This document shows positions 1 through 6,411 of a stretch of 7,884 nt of DNA, piece after piece. The DNA is taken from the NCBI GenBank assembly GCA_003453735.1, contig DMNE01000124.1, positions 7,289 through 15,172 on the forward strand, in the 5' to 3' direction. The notes under the pieces were generated by a model. It was not told the origin of the DNA. It was given only the letters and a program-made list of their open reading frames with translations, and searched no databases. Every line of letters begins with the position of its first letter. Position 1 is the stretch's first letter. The stretch is from Nitrospiraceae bacterium (lineage in GTDB: Bacteria; Nitrospirota; Thermodesulfovibrionia; Thermodesulfovibrionales; UBA9159). Made by a program: the position numbers and the translations under genes.

Positions 1-42
1 ACACGATATCATCCATACATAGCAATAAATCAATAAGGAGAA

Positions 43-80
43 AATAAAAAAGGCGCGGTGCCATACCCGCCTTTTTTATT
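43..80. terminator. Strong bidirectional intrinsic terminator
   Basis: Positions 43-55 and 68-80 form a perfect 13-bp inverted repeat. The GGCG/CGCC core is flanked by six A on the left and six T on the right, around a 12-nt loop. On the + strand the T-run follows the GC core, so it should end transcription of a gene lying left of the window. On the - strand the A-run gives an equivalent U-run, so it may work both ways. No coding end can be recognised in 1-42, so the gene it serves lies outside the window. Confidence 0.82.
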
Positions 81-156
81 CATGTGAGCAGAGTTTCAAG
101 GAGTGCTTGGTTTTTGTTTGAGTCATCTTTATCTATGCCGGTTAGGGAAGGTCTCA

Positions 157-186
157 TTGATTAACGGCCGGCAAAAGAATTAAAAT
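157..186 (+). promoter_or_regulatory. Candidate sigma70-type promoter for ftsY
   Basis: A TTGATT hexamer (157-162) and a TAAAAT hexamer (181-186) are separated by 18 bp, matching the consensus at 4/6 and 5/6 positions. Transcription would start near 193, leaving a leader of about 140 nt before ftsY at 332. The rest of 81-331 shows no gene: only short open frames, a GCCGG/CCGGC repeat around 138-171, and a weak hairpin with a T-run at 191-221. The promoter is called from sequence resemblance alone. Confidence 0.4.
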
Positions 187-319
187 CTCTCCTCTAGAAC
201 TAGTGAGAGGATCTCTTTTTTGCAATCGAGGAGTGAAGGGAAGAAGCCCCGAAAAAGGATTAAGAATTTAGTGATATGTGCCGTCACATTACAATCTCGG
301 TGCTGTTACAGATGGTTTT

Positions 320-325
320 AAAGGA
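320..325 (+). promoter_or_regulatory. Ribosome binding site fixing the ftsY start
   Basis: AAAGGA lies 6 nt before the ATG at 332. The frame is open back to a GTG at 278, which would add 18 residues. That GTG lacks a comparable Shine-Dalgarno site, and the added residues do not look like an FtsY N-terminus, whereas the ATG at 332 gives a typical M-S-F-F beginning. Confidence 0.75.
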
Positions 326-331
326 CAAAGA

Positions 332-1237
332 ATGAGTTTCTTCAACAGGCTGAAGGAAGGACTTTCGAAGACACGGAAGGGCCTCATAGAAAAGGTCGAG
401 ACGGTTTTCAAGGGGCGAAAGATCGATGATGAGACCTTGGAAGAGCTCGAAGAGGCTCTTATCGCTGCAGATATCGGTCTTAAGGCATCTACTGAGATCA
501 TCGATTTTCTCAGGGAGAGGGCAAGAAAAGGCGAGATAACCAGTGTACAAAATGTCAAAGACTATTTGAAAAAAGAGATGTCAGCAATGCTCGGTTCTCC
601 CAGGCCGCTGGTGGTCTCCGGAGAGAGGCCGTTTGTCATCCTTGCTGTTGGCGTGAACGGGGTCGGAAAGACAACGACCATCGGCAAGCTCTCAGCCAGG
701 TTTATCTCCGAGGGGAAGTCAGTACTCCTTGCCGCTGCTGATACATTCAGGGCAGCTGCCATCGAGCAGATCGAGATATGGGCAAAGAGAACCGGCGCCC
801 AGATCGTGAGGCACCAGAACGGTTCGGACCCTGCTGCCGTCGCCTTTGACGCACTAGGTGCCGCGAGGGCCCGAAATATTGATGTTGTGATTGTGGACAC
901 TGCGGGAAGGCTTCATACAAAAAGTTCTCTGATGGAAGAGCTAAAGAAGGTACGGCGCATTATCGATAAGGCATTGCCAGGTGCTCCCCATGAGACGCTT
1001 CTTGTTGTTGATGCGACAACAGGGCAGAATGCCCTGAGACAGGCAGCAATGTTTGATAGCGCTATCGGGGTGACAGGTATCGCCCTTACGAAGCTCGATG
1101 GCACAGCAAAGGGCGGAATTGTATTTGCTATTCATAAGGAACTCGGCATCCCTGTCAGACTTATTGGTATTGGCGAGGGTGTTGAGGATCTGCGGGATTT
1201 TGATTCTACTGAATTTGTGGAGGCGCTGTTTTCATAA
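332..1237 (+). CDS. ftsY: Signal recognition particle receptor FtsY (SRP GTPase)
   Basis: This is the 301-aa membrane-associated receptor that docks SRP-ribosome-nascent chain complexes at the Sec translocon; it and Ffh activate each other's GTPase. An N-domain helical bundle (about 1-95) precedes the G-domain. The G-domain shows the P-loop GVNGVGKTT (107-115), the SRP-GTPase insertion motif DTFRAAA (137-143), G3 DTAGR (189-193), G4 TKLD (253-256) and the closing GIGE...DLRDF segment (279-290). DTFRAAA and DLRDF separate it from other P-loop GTPases. It lacks the long acidic A-domain of the E. coli protein, as in many bacteria, so membrane contact probably uses the short amphipathic N-terminal helix. 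The ATG at 332 is chosen for its AAAGGA site. The 3' end overlaps the convergent PBP gene by 32 bp. Ffh was considered and rejected, because no methionine-rich M-domain follows. Confidence 0.97.
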   Translation: MSFFNRLKEGLSKTRKGLIEKVETVFKGRKIDDETLEELEEALIAADIGLKASTEIIDFLRERARKGEITSVQNVKDYLKKEMSAMLGSPRPLVVSGERPFVILAVGVNGVGKTTTIGKLSARFISEGKSVLLAAADTFRAAAIEQIEIWAKRTGAQIVRHQNGSDPAAVAFDALGAARARNIDVVIVDTAGRLHTKSSLMEELKKVRRIIDKALPGAPHETLLVVDATTGQNALRQAAMFDSAIGVTGIALTKLDGTAKGGIVFAIHKELGIPVRLIGIGEGVEDLRDFDSTEFVEALFS

Positions 1238-3062
1238 ATTCGATCCAGATGGGAAGGGCAGCACTGGCCCCTGTCTCCTTTTTACCTAAGGGTGTGTGGT
1301 CGTCTCTTCCGACCCACACTCCGACCACGAGCTGGTCATCAAAGCCGATGAACCATGCATCTGTAAAATCGTTGGTGGTTCCTGTTTTTCCATAAAGGGT
1401 TCTTTTGAGCTCCTTCGCCCGCTGGGCTGTACCTTCTTCCACTACTGCGTGGAGCAGTATCTTCATTTCTTGAACATCTGCAGCCGATAGGAGCTGGGTA
1501 GTCTCGGGTCTGTGCTCTTCAAGGAGCACACCCTCTCTGTTGAGAATCTTGGCGTAGAGCAGAGGCTTGGCATATTCCCCAGTGGCAAAGGTGTGGTACG
1601 CTGACACCATCTCCATGAGCGTGACATCGGATGCCCCGAGTGCTAACGGGAGATAAGGCTGGAGCTTACTCCTTATGCCGAGATCCTGGGCAGTGTCAAT
1701 AATGGCCTCGATTCCCAATCTGTCGGCAAGGCGAACGGTAGCGGCATTGAATGATTTCGCGATGGCCGTCTTTAGGGTAACCATCCCATGGTATTTGCCG
1801 TCATAGTTTTTTGGAGTCCAGAGCTGTCCCGGGCGGGCACCCTTAAAGGAGATGGGACCATCAAGGATTTGATCGCTTGCGGTCATGCCATTTTTGATTG
1901 CCGTTAAGTAGACAAAGGGCTTAAATGCCGAACCCGGCTGACGTAGTGCCTGGGTTGCACGATTGAACTGGTTTTTCCAGAAATCAGTTCCTCCAACCAT
2001 CGCTCTTATTTCGCCTGTCGGAATGTCCATCGCTATCAACGCTGCTTGGACACCATGGGCTACCCGCTTTTCAAGGGATGCAATTCCCTTGGCGACTGCT
2101 TCCTCAGCGGCTTGTTGCATCCGGGAGTCTATGGTTGAATAAGCCCTGTACCCTGCGGTATACAACTCATTATTGTATTTCGACTCGAGATCATGCCGCA
2201 GCATCTCGATATAATAGGGTGCCTCGTATTTTCGGAAATGGGGAGCAGTCGGGAGCGCCTCTTGCTCAGCTTTCTCATACTCTGCCCTGCTTATGAATTT
2301 ATAATTCAACATGTCTGTCAGTACAGCGGACCTTCTCTCCTTCGCTCTCTCCGGATTCTTAAAAGGCGAATAAAGCGATGGCGCTTTGGGGAGCGATGCA
2401 AGGAGGGCAGCCTCTCCTATAGTCAGTTCGTTTATGGATTTATCAAAATAGGTCTGAGCAGCAGCCTCTATCCCGTAAGCCCTTGTCCCGAAGTATGCCT
2501 GATTCAGATACAGCCCGATAATCTCGTCTTTTGTGTAATGCTTTTCTATCTGGATAGAAAGTGCCATCTCCTTTATCTTTCTTTTCATGCTTCGCTCCGG
2601 GGTGAGAAAGAGCATCTTTGCAAGCTGTTGTGTTATGGTGCTTCCGCCCTGGGTAATACTCCTCGTCCTGATGTCCTGATAGAGCGCCCTCAGAAGACCG
2701 ATGAAATCAACGCCGGGATGCGCGTAAAACCTTACATCCTCAATGGCTATGAATGCCTTTTTCACGCGTTCAGGAATCTTGTAATGGGGGATGAACGTCC
2801 TCCTCTCCATATAAAACTCTGCCAGGATCCCTCCGTCGTAGGAATACACGAGCGATGACTCGATATGAGGATATTCCTCGAGGGATCTGATTGCAGGAAG
2901 GTCAGAGAGGTTCCAATACACAAAACCTCCTGCAATTCCGACCAGAATGGAAAAAAGCAAAAGAACGAGCAGGAGGATTTTAGCGGCGGACAACCGGTAA
3001 GAGGCTTTGGCGCCAGGCGGCACGTAAAGGGCGGTGTTTCCTTCTCTTCTTCTTTCTGTCAT
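1206..3062 (-). CDS. mrcA: Bifunctional class A penicillin-binding protein (PBP1A family)
   Basis: This 618-aa inner-membrane enzyme polymerises lipid II into glycan strands and cross-links the stem peptides in the periplasm. A basic cytoplasmic tail (1-26) is followed by one membrane anchor (about 27-50). The GT51 glycosyltransferase domain carries EDVRFYAHPG with catalytic Glu108 (108-117), GGSTITQQLAK (139-149), RKIKE (161-165) and the YLNQAYFG segment (185-192). The transpeptidase domain has SAFK with nucleophile Ser378 and Lys381, the SFN triad (437-439) and KTGTT (559-563), so both active sites look intact. It is much shorter than E. coli PBP1a (about 850 aa) and has no room for a large inter-domain insertion. 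The start is the only Met before the anchor; the upstream AGAGA is a weak ribosome site. Class and activity are sure; the 1A rather than 1B or 1C label, and hence the symbol, is less so. Confidence 0.94.
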   Translation of the reverse strand: MTERRREGNTALYVPPGAKASYRLSAAKILLLVLLLFSILVGIAGGFVYWNLSDLPAIRSLEEYPHIESSLVYSYDGGILAEFYMERRTFIPHYKIPERVKKAFIAIEDVRFYAHPGVDFIGLLRALYQDIRTRSITQGGSTITQQLAKMLFLTPERSMKRKIKEMALSIQIEKHYTKDEIIGLYLNQAYFGTRAYGIEAAAQTYFDKSINELTIGEAALLASLPKAPSLYSPFKNPERAKERRSAVLTDMLNYKFISRAEYEKAEQEALPTAPHFRKYEAPYYIEMLRHDLESKYNNELYTAGYRAYSTIDSRMQQAAEEAVAKGIASLEKRVAHGVQAALIAMDIPTGEIRAMVGGTDFWKNQFNRATQALRQPGSAFKPFVYLTAIKNGMTASDQILDGPISFKGARPGQLWTPKNYDGKYHGMVTLKTAIAKSFNAATVRLADRLGIEAIIDTAQDLGIRSKLQPYLPLALGASDVTLMEMVSAYHTFATGEYAKPLLYAKILNREGVLLEEHRPETTQLLSAADVQEMKILLHAVVEEGTAQRAKELKRTLYGKTGTTNDFTDAWFIGFDDQLVVGVWVGRDDHTPLGKKETGASAALPIWIEFMKTAPPQIQ

Positions 3063-3070
3063 ATTTCTCT

Positions 3071-3076
3071 ATTATA
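3071..3076 (-). promoter_or_regulatory. Possible -10 box for the PBP gene
   Basis: Read on the - strand, a perfect TATAAT ends 8 nt before the PBP start codon. No good -35 hexamer lies 16-18 bp further upstream. If used, transcription would begin about 2 nt before the ATG and the message would be almost leaderless. It may instead be a chance match in an AT-rich patch. Confidence 0.3.
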
Positions 3077-3158
3077 ACTTTTTTACAGCTTGCTACCACT
3101 AAATTGCTGAGGCAGCTCTAGTGAGGTTTCCCATTGGCAACGGGTGACTTGGATAGGG

Positions 3159-3205
3159 CTCATTCGCAGAGCGCTTCCTGGAAAGCAACCGCACGGGCGA
3201 ATGAG
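3159..3205. repeat. Hairpin with a perfect 9-bp stem
   Basis: CTCATTCGC (3159-3167) pairs perfectly with GCGAATGAG (3197-3205). The 29-nt loop contains a small inner stem, GCTT (3173-3176) with AAGC (3183-3186). No T-run follows on either strand, so it is not an intrinsic terminator. Confidence 0.55.
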
Positions 3206-3273
3206 GGCTTTCAACACCTGTAGATGACTTACCGCTAAAGGGGCTTTGGTCTCTTTTGGTCATAATTAATGGA

Positions 3274-3353
3274 TGAACGCTGGTCTACCGCGATGCCTAA
3301 CTCCACCCTGGCATTTTGCTCAGGAGGGAGAACGTGGCGTCTATGAGCGTTCA
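3274..3353. repeat. Long nested imperfect hairpin (about 80 nt)
   Basis: Three stems nest in register. The outer TGAACGCT/AGCGTTCA (3274-3281 with 3346-3353) has 8 perfect pairs. The middle GATGCC/GGCGTC (3292-3297 with 3336-3341) has 6 pairs including one G-U. The inner arms 3301-3310 and 3321-3330 form 4+4 pairs around a 2x2 internal loop. The terminal loop is 3311-3320. The stacked order suggests an RNA structure or palindromic element rather than chance. It sits just upstream of the zinc operon promoter, so it is not in the leader of a message starting there. Confidence 0.5.
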
Positions 3354-3391
3354 ATTTCAGCGAACGCAAAGAAGCTGGGAGAGTGCGGAAC

Positions 3392-3421
3392 TTGACAAGA
3401 AATGGACGCTTATGACTAAAT
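3392..3421 (+). promoter_or_regulatory. Promoter of the zur-znuACB operon
   Basis: A perfect -35 hexamer TTGACA (3392-3397) is followed after 18 bp by CTAAAT (3416-3421). A TG dinucleotide one base upstream of that hexamer (3413-3414) gives an extended -10 that can compensate for the poor -10. Transcription would start near 3428, leaving a leader of about 18 nt before the regulator ATG at 3446. No clear Shine-Dalgarno site precedes that ATG. Confidence 0.6.
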
Positions 3422-3440
3422 AAAAAGTATTTCTGTTTAG
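3416..3440. promoter_or_regulatory. Operator-like AT-rich inverted repeat (candidate Zur site)
   Basis: Two short inverted repeats overlap here: AAATA/TATTT (3418-3422 with 3428-3432) and CTAAA/TTTAG (3416-3420 with 3436-3440). The inner one fits the 7-1-7 spacing of Fur-family boxes with 5 of 7 pairs. It covers the -10 end and the expected start point, as a repressor site would. Autoregulation by the adjacent Fur-family protein is inferred from position; the bases are not a clear match to a known Zur or Fur consensus. Confidence 0.4.
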
Positions 3441-3445
3441 CTCAC

Positions 3446-3889
3446 ATGGAAAACGAATATCGTTCTACATTACAGAACCTCAAGTTGAAGACTACGCCTA
3501 AGAGACTGGCAATTCTCGAAGTTTTGGCTCAGGAGTCAATTTACCTGAGTCCCGAAGAAATATGGCAGAGGATGAAGAAGAGATTTCAGAAGATCGGCCT
3601 CCCGACGATCTATCGGAACTTGGAAGAGCTTTCAGAGGGTCATGTTCTTTCAAAGGTGGTTCTTCCGAATCGCCAGCGCTATTACTATCTATGTAGGAAT
3701 CAATCCCATCATCACCACTTTGTCTGTCTTTACTGCCGCAAGGTTGAGGACATACATTTCTGCGGCGTCAAGGAGATAGAGGAAGAGGTGAGGAAAAGGA
3801 TTAAGGGCAGGATATTCTCTCATATCCTACAGGTCAATGGTCTTTGCAGTGAATGCTCACGGTTAAAGAGAGATGGGCATGAGGGCTAA
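3446..3889 (+). CDS. zur: Fur-family metalloregulator, probable zinc uptake regulator Zur
   Basis: This is a 147-aa cytoplasmic dimeric repressor that binds DNA when loaded with metal. An N-terminal winged helix (about 1-80) contains the recognition helix, with the family pattern LPTIYRNLEEL (52-62). The C-terminal dimerisation domain has two CxxC pairs (C94/C97 and C134/C137) that form the structural zinc site. A run of four His (88-91) just before the first pair falls in the metal-sensing region. C83, in YYLC, appears to align with the cysteine that ligates regulatory zinc in Zur proteins; this is from memory of the family, not an alignment. Being first gene of a znu operon strongly favours zinc over iron or peroxide sensing. 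The message probably starts about 18 nt upstream, under an operator-like repeat, which suggests autorepression. The 3' end overlaps znuA. Fur or PerR remain possible from protein sequence alone. Confidence 0.88.
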   Translation: MENEYRSTLQNLKLKTTPKRLAILEVLAQESIYLSPEEIWQRMKKRFQKIGLPTIYRNLEELSEGHVLSKVVLPNRQRYYYLCRNQSHHHHFVCLYCRKVEDIHFCGVKEIEEEVRKRIKGRIFSHILQVNGLCSECSRLKRDGHEG

Positions 3890-4832
3890 GGCGTCAGGAA
3901 TACTGGCATTATTTTTTCTCGTAGTTCTCACGTTGCCTTCATGCAAGACAAGGGATACCGCGATAATGAAGGAGAAGAAGATCTCGGTTATCACAAGCCT
4001 TTTTCCATTGTACGATTTTGCCAGGAATGCAGCTGGGCAGAAGGCTGTTGTGACCTTGTTACTCCCTCCCGGTGTCGAACCCCACAGTTTTGAACTGAAG
4101 CCCGGGGACATCCTGAAGCTAAATGGAGCGGACATCTTCATTTATACAGGGAAATTCATGGAGCCGTGGGTGGATGATGCCTTGGCAGGGATTCATAACC
4201 CTAACCTCGTGGTCGTAGACTCGAGTGCGGGTATCCCCTTGCTTTGGGACTCGGGTGAGGATCAGCTGCAGGAACATGACCACAAGGGAAACGAGAGAGG
4301 GGCGGATCCTCATATATGGCTCGATTTCTCCAATGCCCAGAGGATGGTCGACACTATCCGCGATGCCCTTGTCAAGAAAGACCCTGCTGACAAGGATTAT
4401 TATGTGCGTAATGCAGAGACATACAAGGGCAGACTGAATAAGCTTGATGAGAAATTCAAGGCCTCTCTTTCCCACTGCAGAAAAAACCTCTTTGTGCACG
4501 GCGGCCATTTCGCCTTTCAGTATCTGGCTAAGCGCTATGGATTGAAGTATCTGTCAGCATACCCTGGCTTCTCGCCGGATGCGGAGCCAACTCCCAGGGA
4601 ACTGGCGGAGTTAACGAACCGGCTCAAGGAAGAGGGGTTACACTACATCTTTTATGAAGAACTGATACGGCCAAATGTTGCGGAGACCCTTGCGAAAGAG
4701 ACAGGGGCTCACCTTCTCATGCTCCATGGTGCCCATAATGTCACAAGAGAAGAAATGGAGCGAGGAGTGACCTTTCTATCGATCATGGAAAAGAATTTAG
4801 AGAATCTGAGGATCGGACTGCAATGCCAGTAG
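3879..4832 (+). CDS. znuA: Zinc ABC transporter substrate-binding lipoprotein ZnuA
   Basis: This 317-aa cluster A-I solute-binding protein captures zinc outside the inner membrane and delivers it to ZnuB. A signal peptide with a hydrophobic core (about 6-18) ends in a lipobox-like LPSC, making Cys22 the likely lipidated residue. Expected metal ligands are visible: H69 in PGVEPHSFE, H145 in ADPHIWLD and H210 in GGHFAFQYLA. The His-rich loop typical of many ZnuA proteins is reduced to an EHDH patch (H133, H135). Near the C-terminus an HGAHN motif (H283, H286) stands where E. coli-type proteins have a DPL segment. I prefer the ATG at 3879, because GAGAG lies 6 nt upstream; the in-frame ATG at 3873 directly abuts it and would add two residues. 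It overlaps the regulator by 11 nt and znuC by 10 nt. Manganese-binding relatives are possible, but the Zur-like neighbour favours zinc. Confidence 0.92.
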   Translation: MRAKASGILALFFLVVLTLPSCKTRDTAIMKEKKISVITSLFPLYDFARNAAGQKAVVTLLLPPGVEPHSFELKPGDILKLNGADIFIYTGKFMEPWVDDALAGIHNPNLVVVDSSAGIPLLWDSGEDQLQEHDHKGNERGADPHIWLDFSNAQRMVDTIRDALVKKDPADKDYYVRNAETYKGRLNKLDEKFKASLSHCRKNLFVHGGHFAFQYLAKRYGLKYLSAYPGFSPDAEPTPRELAELTNRLKEEGLHYIFYEELIRPNVAETLAKETGAHLLMLHGAHNVTREEMERGVTFLSIMEKNLENLRIGLQCQ

Positions 4833-5593
4833 ATGTTGTGGCAGTTAACGGAGTCACGTTCCGATATAATGCTCTTGAAATTTTGAGTGACATATCATTT
4901 CATGTAGCGAAAGGCGATTATATCGGGCTTGTAGGTCCTAACGGCTCCGGAAAGACTACATTGATTAAAGCAATCCTCGGTCTTATTCAACCGACAGGGG
5001 GAGATATCCGTCTTTTCGATACTCACCTCTCTCAATTTGGCGGATGGCGCAGGATTGGGTATTTGCCGCAAAAACTCGATTCGTTGAATCCTTTTTTTCC
5101 AGCCACCGTGAAGGAAGTCGTCGCGCTCGGTCTTCTCGCAAAAAAACGCTTTGTAAAGCGCATCGACAGGAATGACGACCTCGCCATTGACAGGGCTTTG
5201 GAGCTTATGGACATAAGAGATATTAAAGAGACTCTAATCGGTCAACTCTCGGGAGGTCAGCAGCAGAGGGTTCTTCTTGCGAGGGCCCTTGTGCACGAGC
5301 CGGAGCTTTTGATCCTCGATGAACCAACGACAGCCCTCGACCCCGAAACACGGGAACGATTTTTTACGGTGCTCCATGATCTCAACCGAGAGAAGAAGGT
5401 TTCCCTGATCCTCATAACCCATGACATCGGAAGCGTTGGGAAGTATGCATCAAAGCTCTTATACCTTGACAAAAAGGTTATCTTTTATGGCACCTTTTCT
5501 GATTTCTGCATTTCTCCTGATATGATGAATTATTTCGGAGAGTTTTCCCAACATCTCATATGCCATCGGCATGACGATATGCGGCTTCCGTAG
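4823..5593 (+). CDS. znuC: Zinc ABC transporter ATP-binding protein ZnuC
   Basis: This 256-aa ATPase drives zinc import by binding and hydrolysing ATP at the cytoplasmic face of ZnuB. All ABC motifs are intact: Walker A GPNGSGKTT (38-46), Q-loop Gln83 in LPQ, signature LSGGQQQRV (142-150), Walker B LLILDEPT with Asp166 and catalytic Glu167 (162-169), D-loop ALD (171-173) and the H-loop His200. The last 16 residues carry one Cys and three His (H244, C247, H248, H250), a possible weak metal-binding tail. The start overlaps the znuA stop by 10 nt, suggesting translational coupling, and znuB begins 2 nt after the stop. The family also includes manganese and iron importers, so zinc specificity rests on the operon context. 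Confidence 0.93.
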   Translation: MPVDVVAVNGVTFRYNALEILSDISFHVAKGDYIGLVGPNGSGKTTLIKAILGLIQPTGGDIRLFDTHLSQFGGWRRIGYLPQKLDSLNPFFPATVKEVVALGLLAKKRFVKRIDRNDDLAIDRALELMDIRDIKETLIGQLSGGQQQRVLLARALVHEPELLILDEPTTALDPETRERFFTVLHDLNREKKVSLILITHDIGSVGKYASKLLYLDKKVIFYGTFSDFCISPDMMNYFGEFSQHLICHRHDDMRLP

Positions 5594-5595
5594 AA

Positions 5596-6411
5596 ATGGG
5601 CATTGGCGAGTTTTTTGGCTACGGATTTATCCAGAGGGCCTTATTAGCCGGATCATGCATTGCACTGCTCTGTTCCCTTCTAGGTGTTTTGCTTGTTCTG
5701 AGGCGTCTATCGCTCATCGGTGACGGGCTTGCACACGTAACCTTCGGGAGCGTGGCCTTGGGCCTCCTCTTGAGACTTCATCCCCTTTCCATCTCAATAC
5801 CGGTTGTTATGGCGAGCTCTTTAGGGATATTGAAATTAACCGAAAAGGCTAGACTCTTTGGCGATGCAGCGATTGGCATTGTCTCTGCAGTCGGTATTGC
5901 GTGCGGTATCATCCTGGCGAGCGTAGCTGGCGGTTTTAATGTTGATCTGTTCAGTTACCTCTTTGGTAATATCCTCTCGATCAGCTCTGGCGAAGTCCTG
6001 ACCGCTATGGTGGTCTCCTCACTGGCAGTGGTTATCATCATATGTTTTTACAACGACCTGCTTTCAGTCTCATTTGACGAGGAGTTTGCAAAGACATCAG
6101 GGATTGATACTTCAAGAATCAACACTATACTCGTGCTGTTGACCGCGGTAACAGTTTCTCTTGCCATGAAGGTTGTTGGGATCATGCTAACATCGGCGCT
6201 CCTGATCCTCCCCGCGGTGACATCTCTCCAGATCGCAAAGGGATTTAAGCATACCATGGTGCTTGCATTAGTGATCGCCGTGATATCGGTTGTTTGCGGC
6301 ATATGTATCTCCTTTCTGTTAAACCTTCCGGCGGGCGCAACGGTCGTGCTCGTGAATTTTTTATTTTTTCTTGGTGCTCTCACTCTTAATCGCGTGTTTC
6401 TCAAGAAGTGA
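5596..6411 (+). CDS. znuB: Zinc ABC transporter permease ZnuB
   Basis: This 271-aa integral membrane protein forms the import channel as a dimer. Hydrophobic segments lie at about 14-35, 46-60, 66-80, 91-112, 133-151, 175-190, 193-214, 221-242 and 247-266, typical of the ABC-3 family. Family-characteristic stretches include SLIGDGLAHVTFG (39-51), DLFSYLFGN (117-125), the VVGIMLTSALLILPA helix (193-207) that contacts the ATPase, and LPAGATVV (244-251). Length is normal for the family. It starts 2 nt after znuC without a good ribosome site of its own, so its translation is probably coupled. No intrinsic terminator with a T-run is visible after the stop, so read-through into leuD cannot be excluded. 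Confidence 0.92.
   Translation: MGIGEFFGYGFIQRALLAGSCIALLCSLLGVLLVLRRLSLIGDGLAHVTFGSVALGLLLRLHPLSISIPVVMASSLGILKLTEKARLFGDAAIGIVSAVGIACGIILASVAGGFNVDLFSYLFGNILSISSGEVLTAMVVSSLAVVIIICFYNDLLSVSFDEEFAKTSGIDTSRINTILVLLTAVTVSLAMKVVGIMLTSALLILPAVTSLQIAKGFKHTMVLALVIAVISVVCGICISFLLNLPAGATVVLVNFLFFLGALTLNRVFLKK

Larger units (their letters stand above)
3099..3391. other. Structured intergenic segment between the PBP and zinc genes
   Basis: Most of the 383-bp gap 3063-3445 has no convincing coding sequence but contains several inverted repeats. These are the arms 3159-3167/3197-3205, the nested hairpin 3274-3353, and the pair 3347-3352/3362-3367. The longest open frame, 54 codons on the - strand (3263 down to 3099), has no ribosome site and is rich in Ser, Pro and Arg, which is more like a translated structured element than a protein. 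I do not recognise a known RNA family (not 6S, tmRNA, SRP RNA, RNase P RNA or a familiar riboswitch). It could be a non-coding RNA, a small palindromic repeat element, or a decayed mobile element. Confidence 0.45.

Noticed and set aside
192..205. 14-nt identity to a common cloning-vector polylinker (adjacent XbaI- and SpeI-type sites).
   Set aside because: The match stops on both sides and the flanking DNA continues normally into the ftsY leader. It is most likely chance, but read coverage over the position would settle contamination.
278..331. N-terminal extension of FtsY from a GTG.
   Set aside because: There is no ribosome site there, and a well-placed AAAGGA precedes the ATG at 332.
2193..2858. 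221-codon + strand open frame opposite the PBP gene.
   Set aside because: It is antisense to the glycosyltransferase domain with all its motifs, has no domain resemblance, and is explained by codon bias on the other strand.
3271..3283. 13-nt identity to the conserved start of 16S rRNA.
   Set aside because: No further rRNA sequence follows; here it is an arm of the long hairpin.
3063..3445. Known structured RNA (6S, tmRNA, SRP RNA, RNase P RNA, cobalamin or other riboswitch).
   Set aside because: None of the conserved cores I know for these families is present. A covariance-model search of the region could overturn this.
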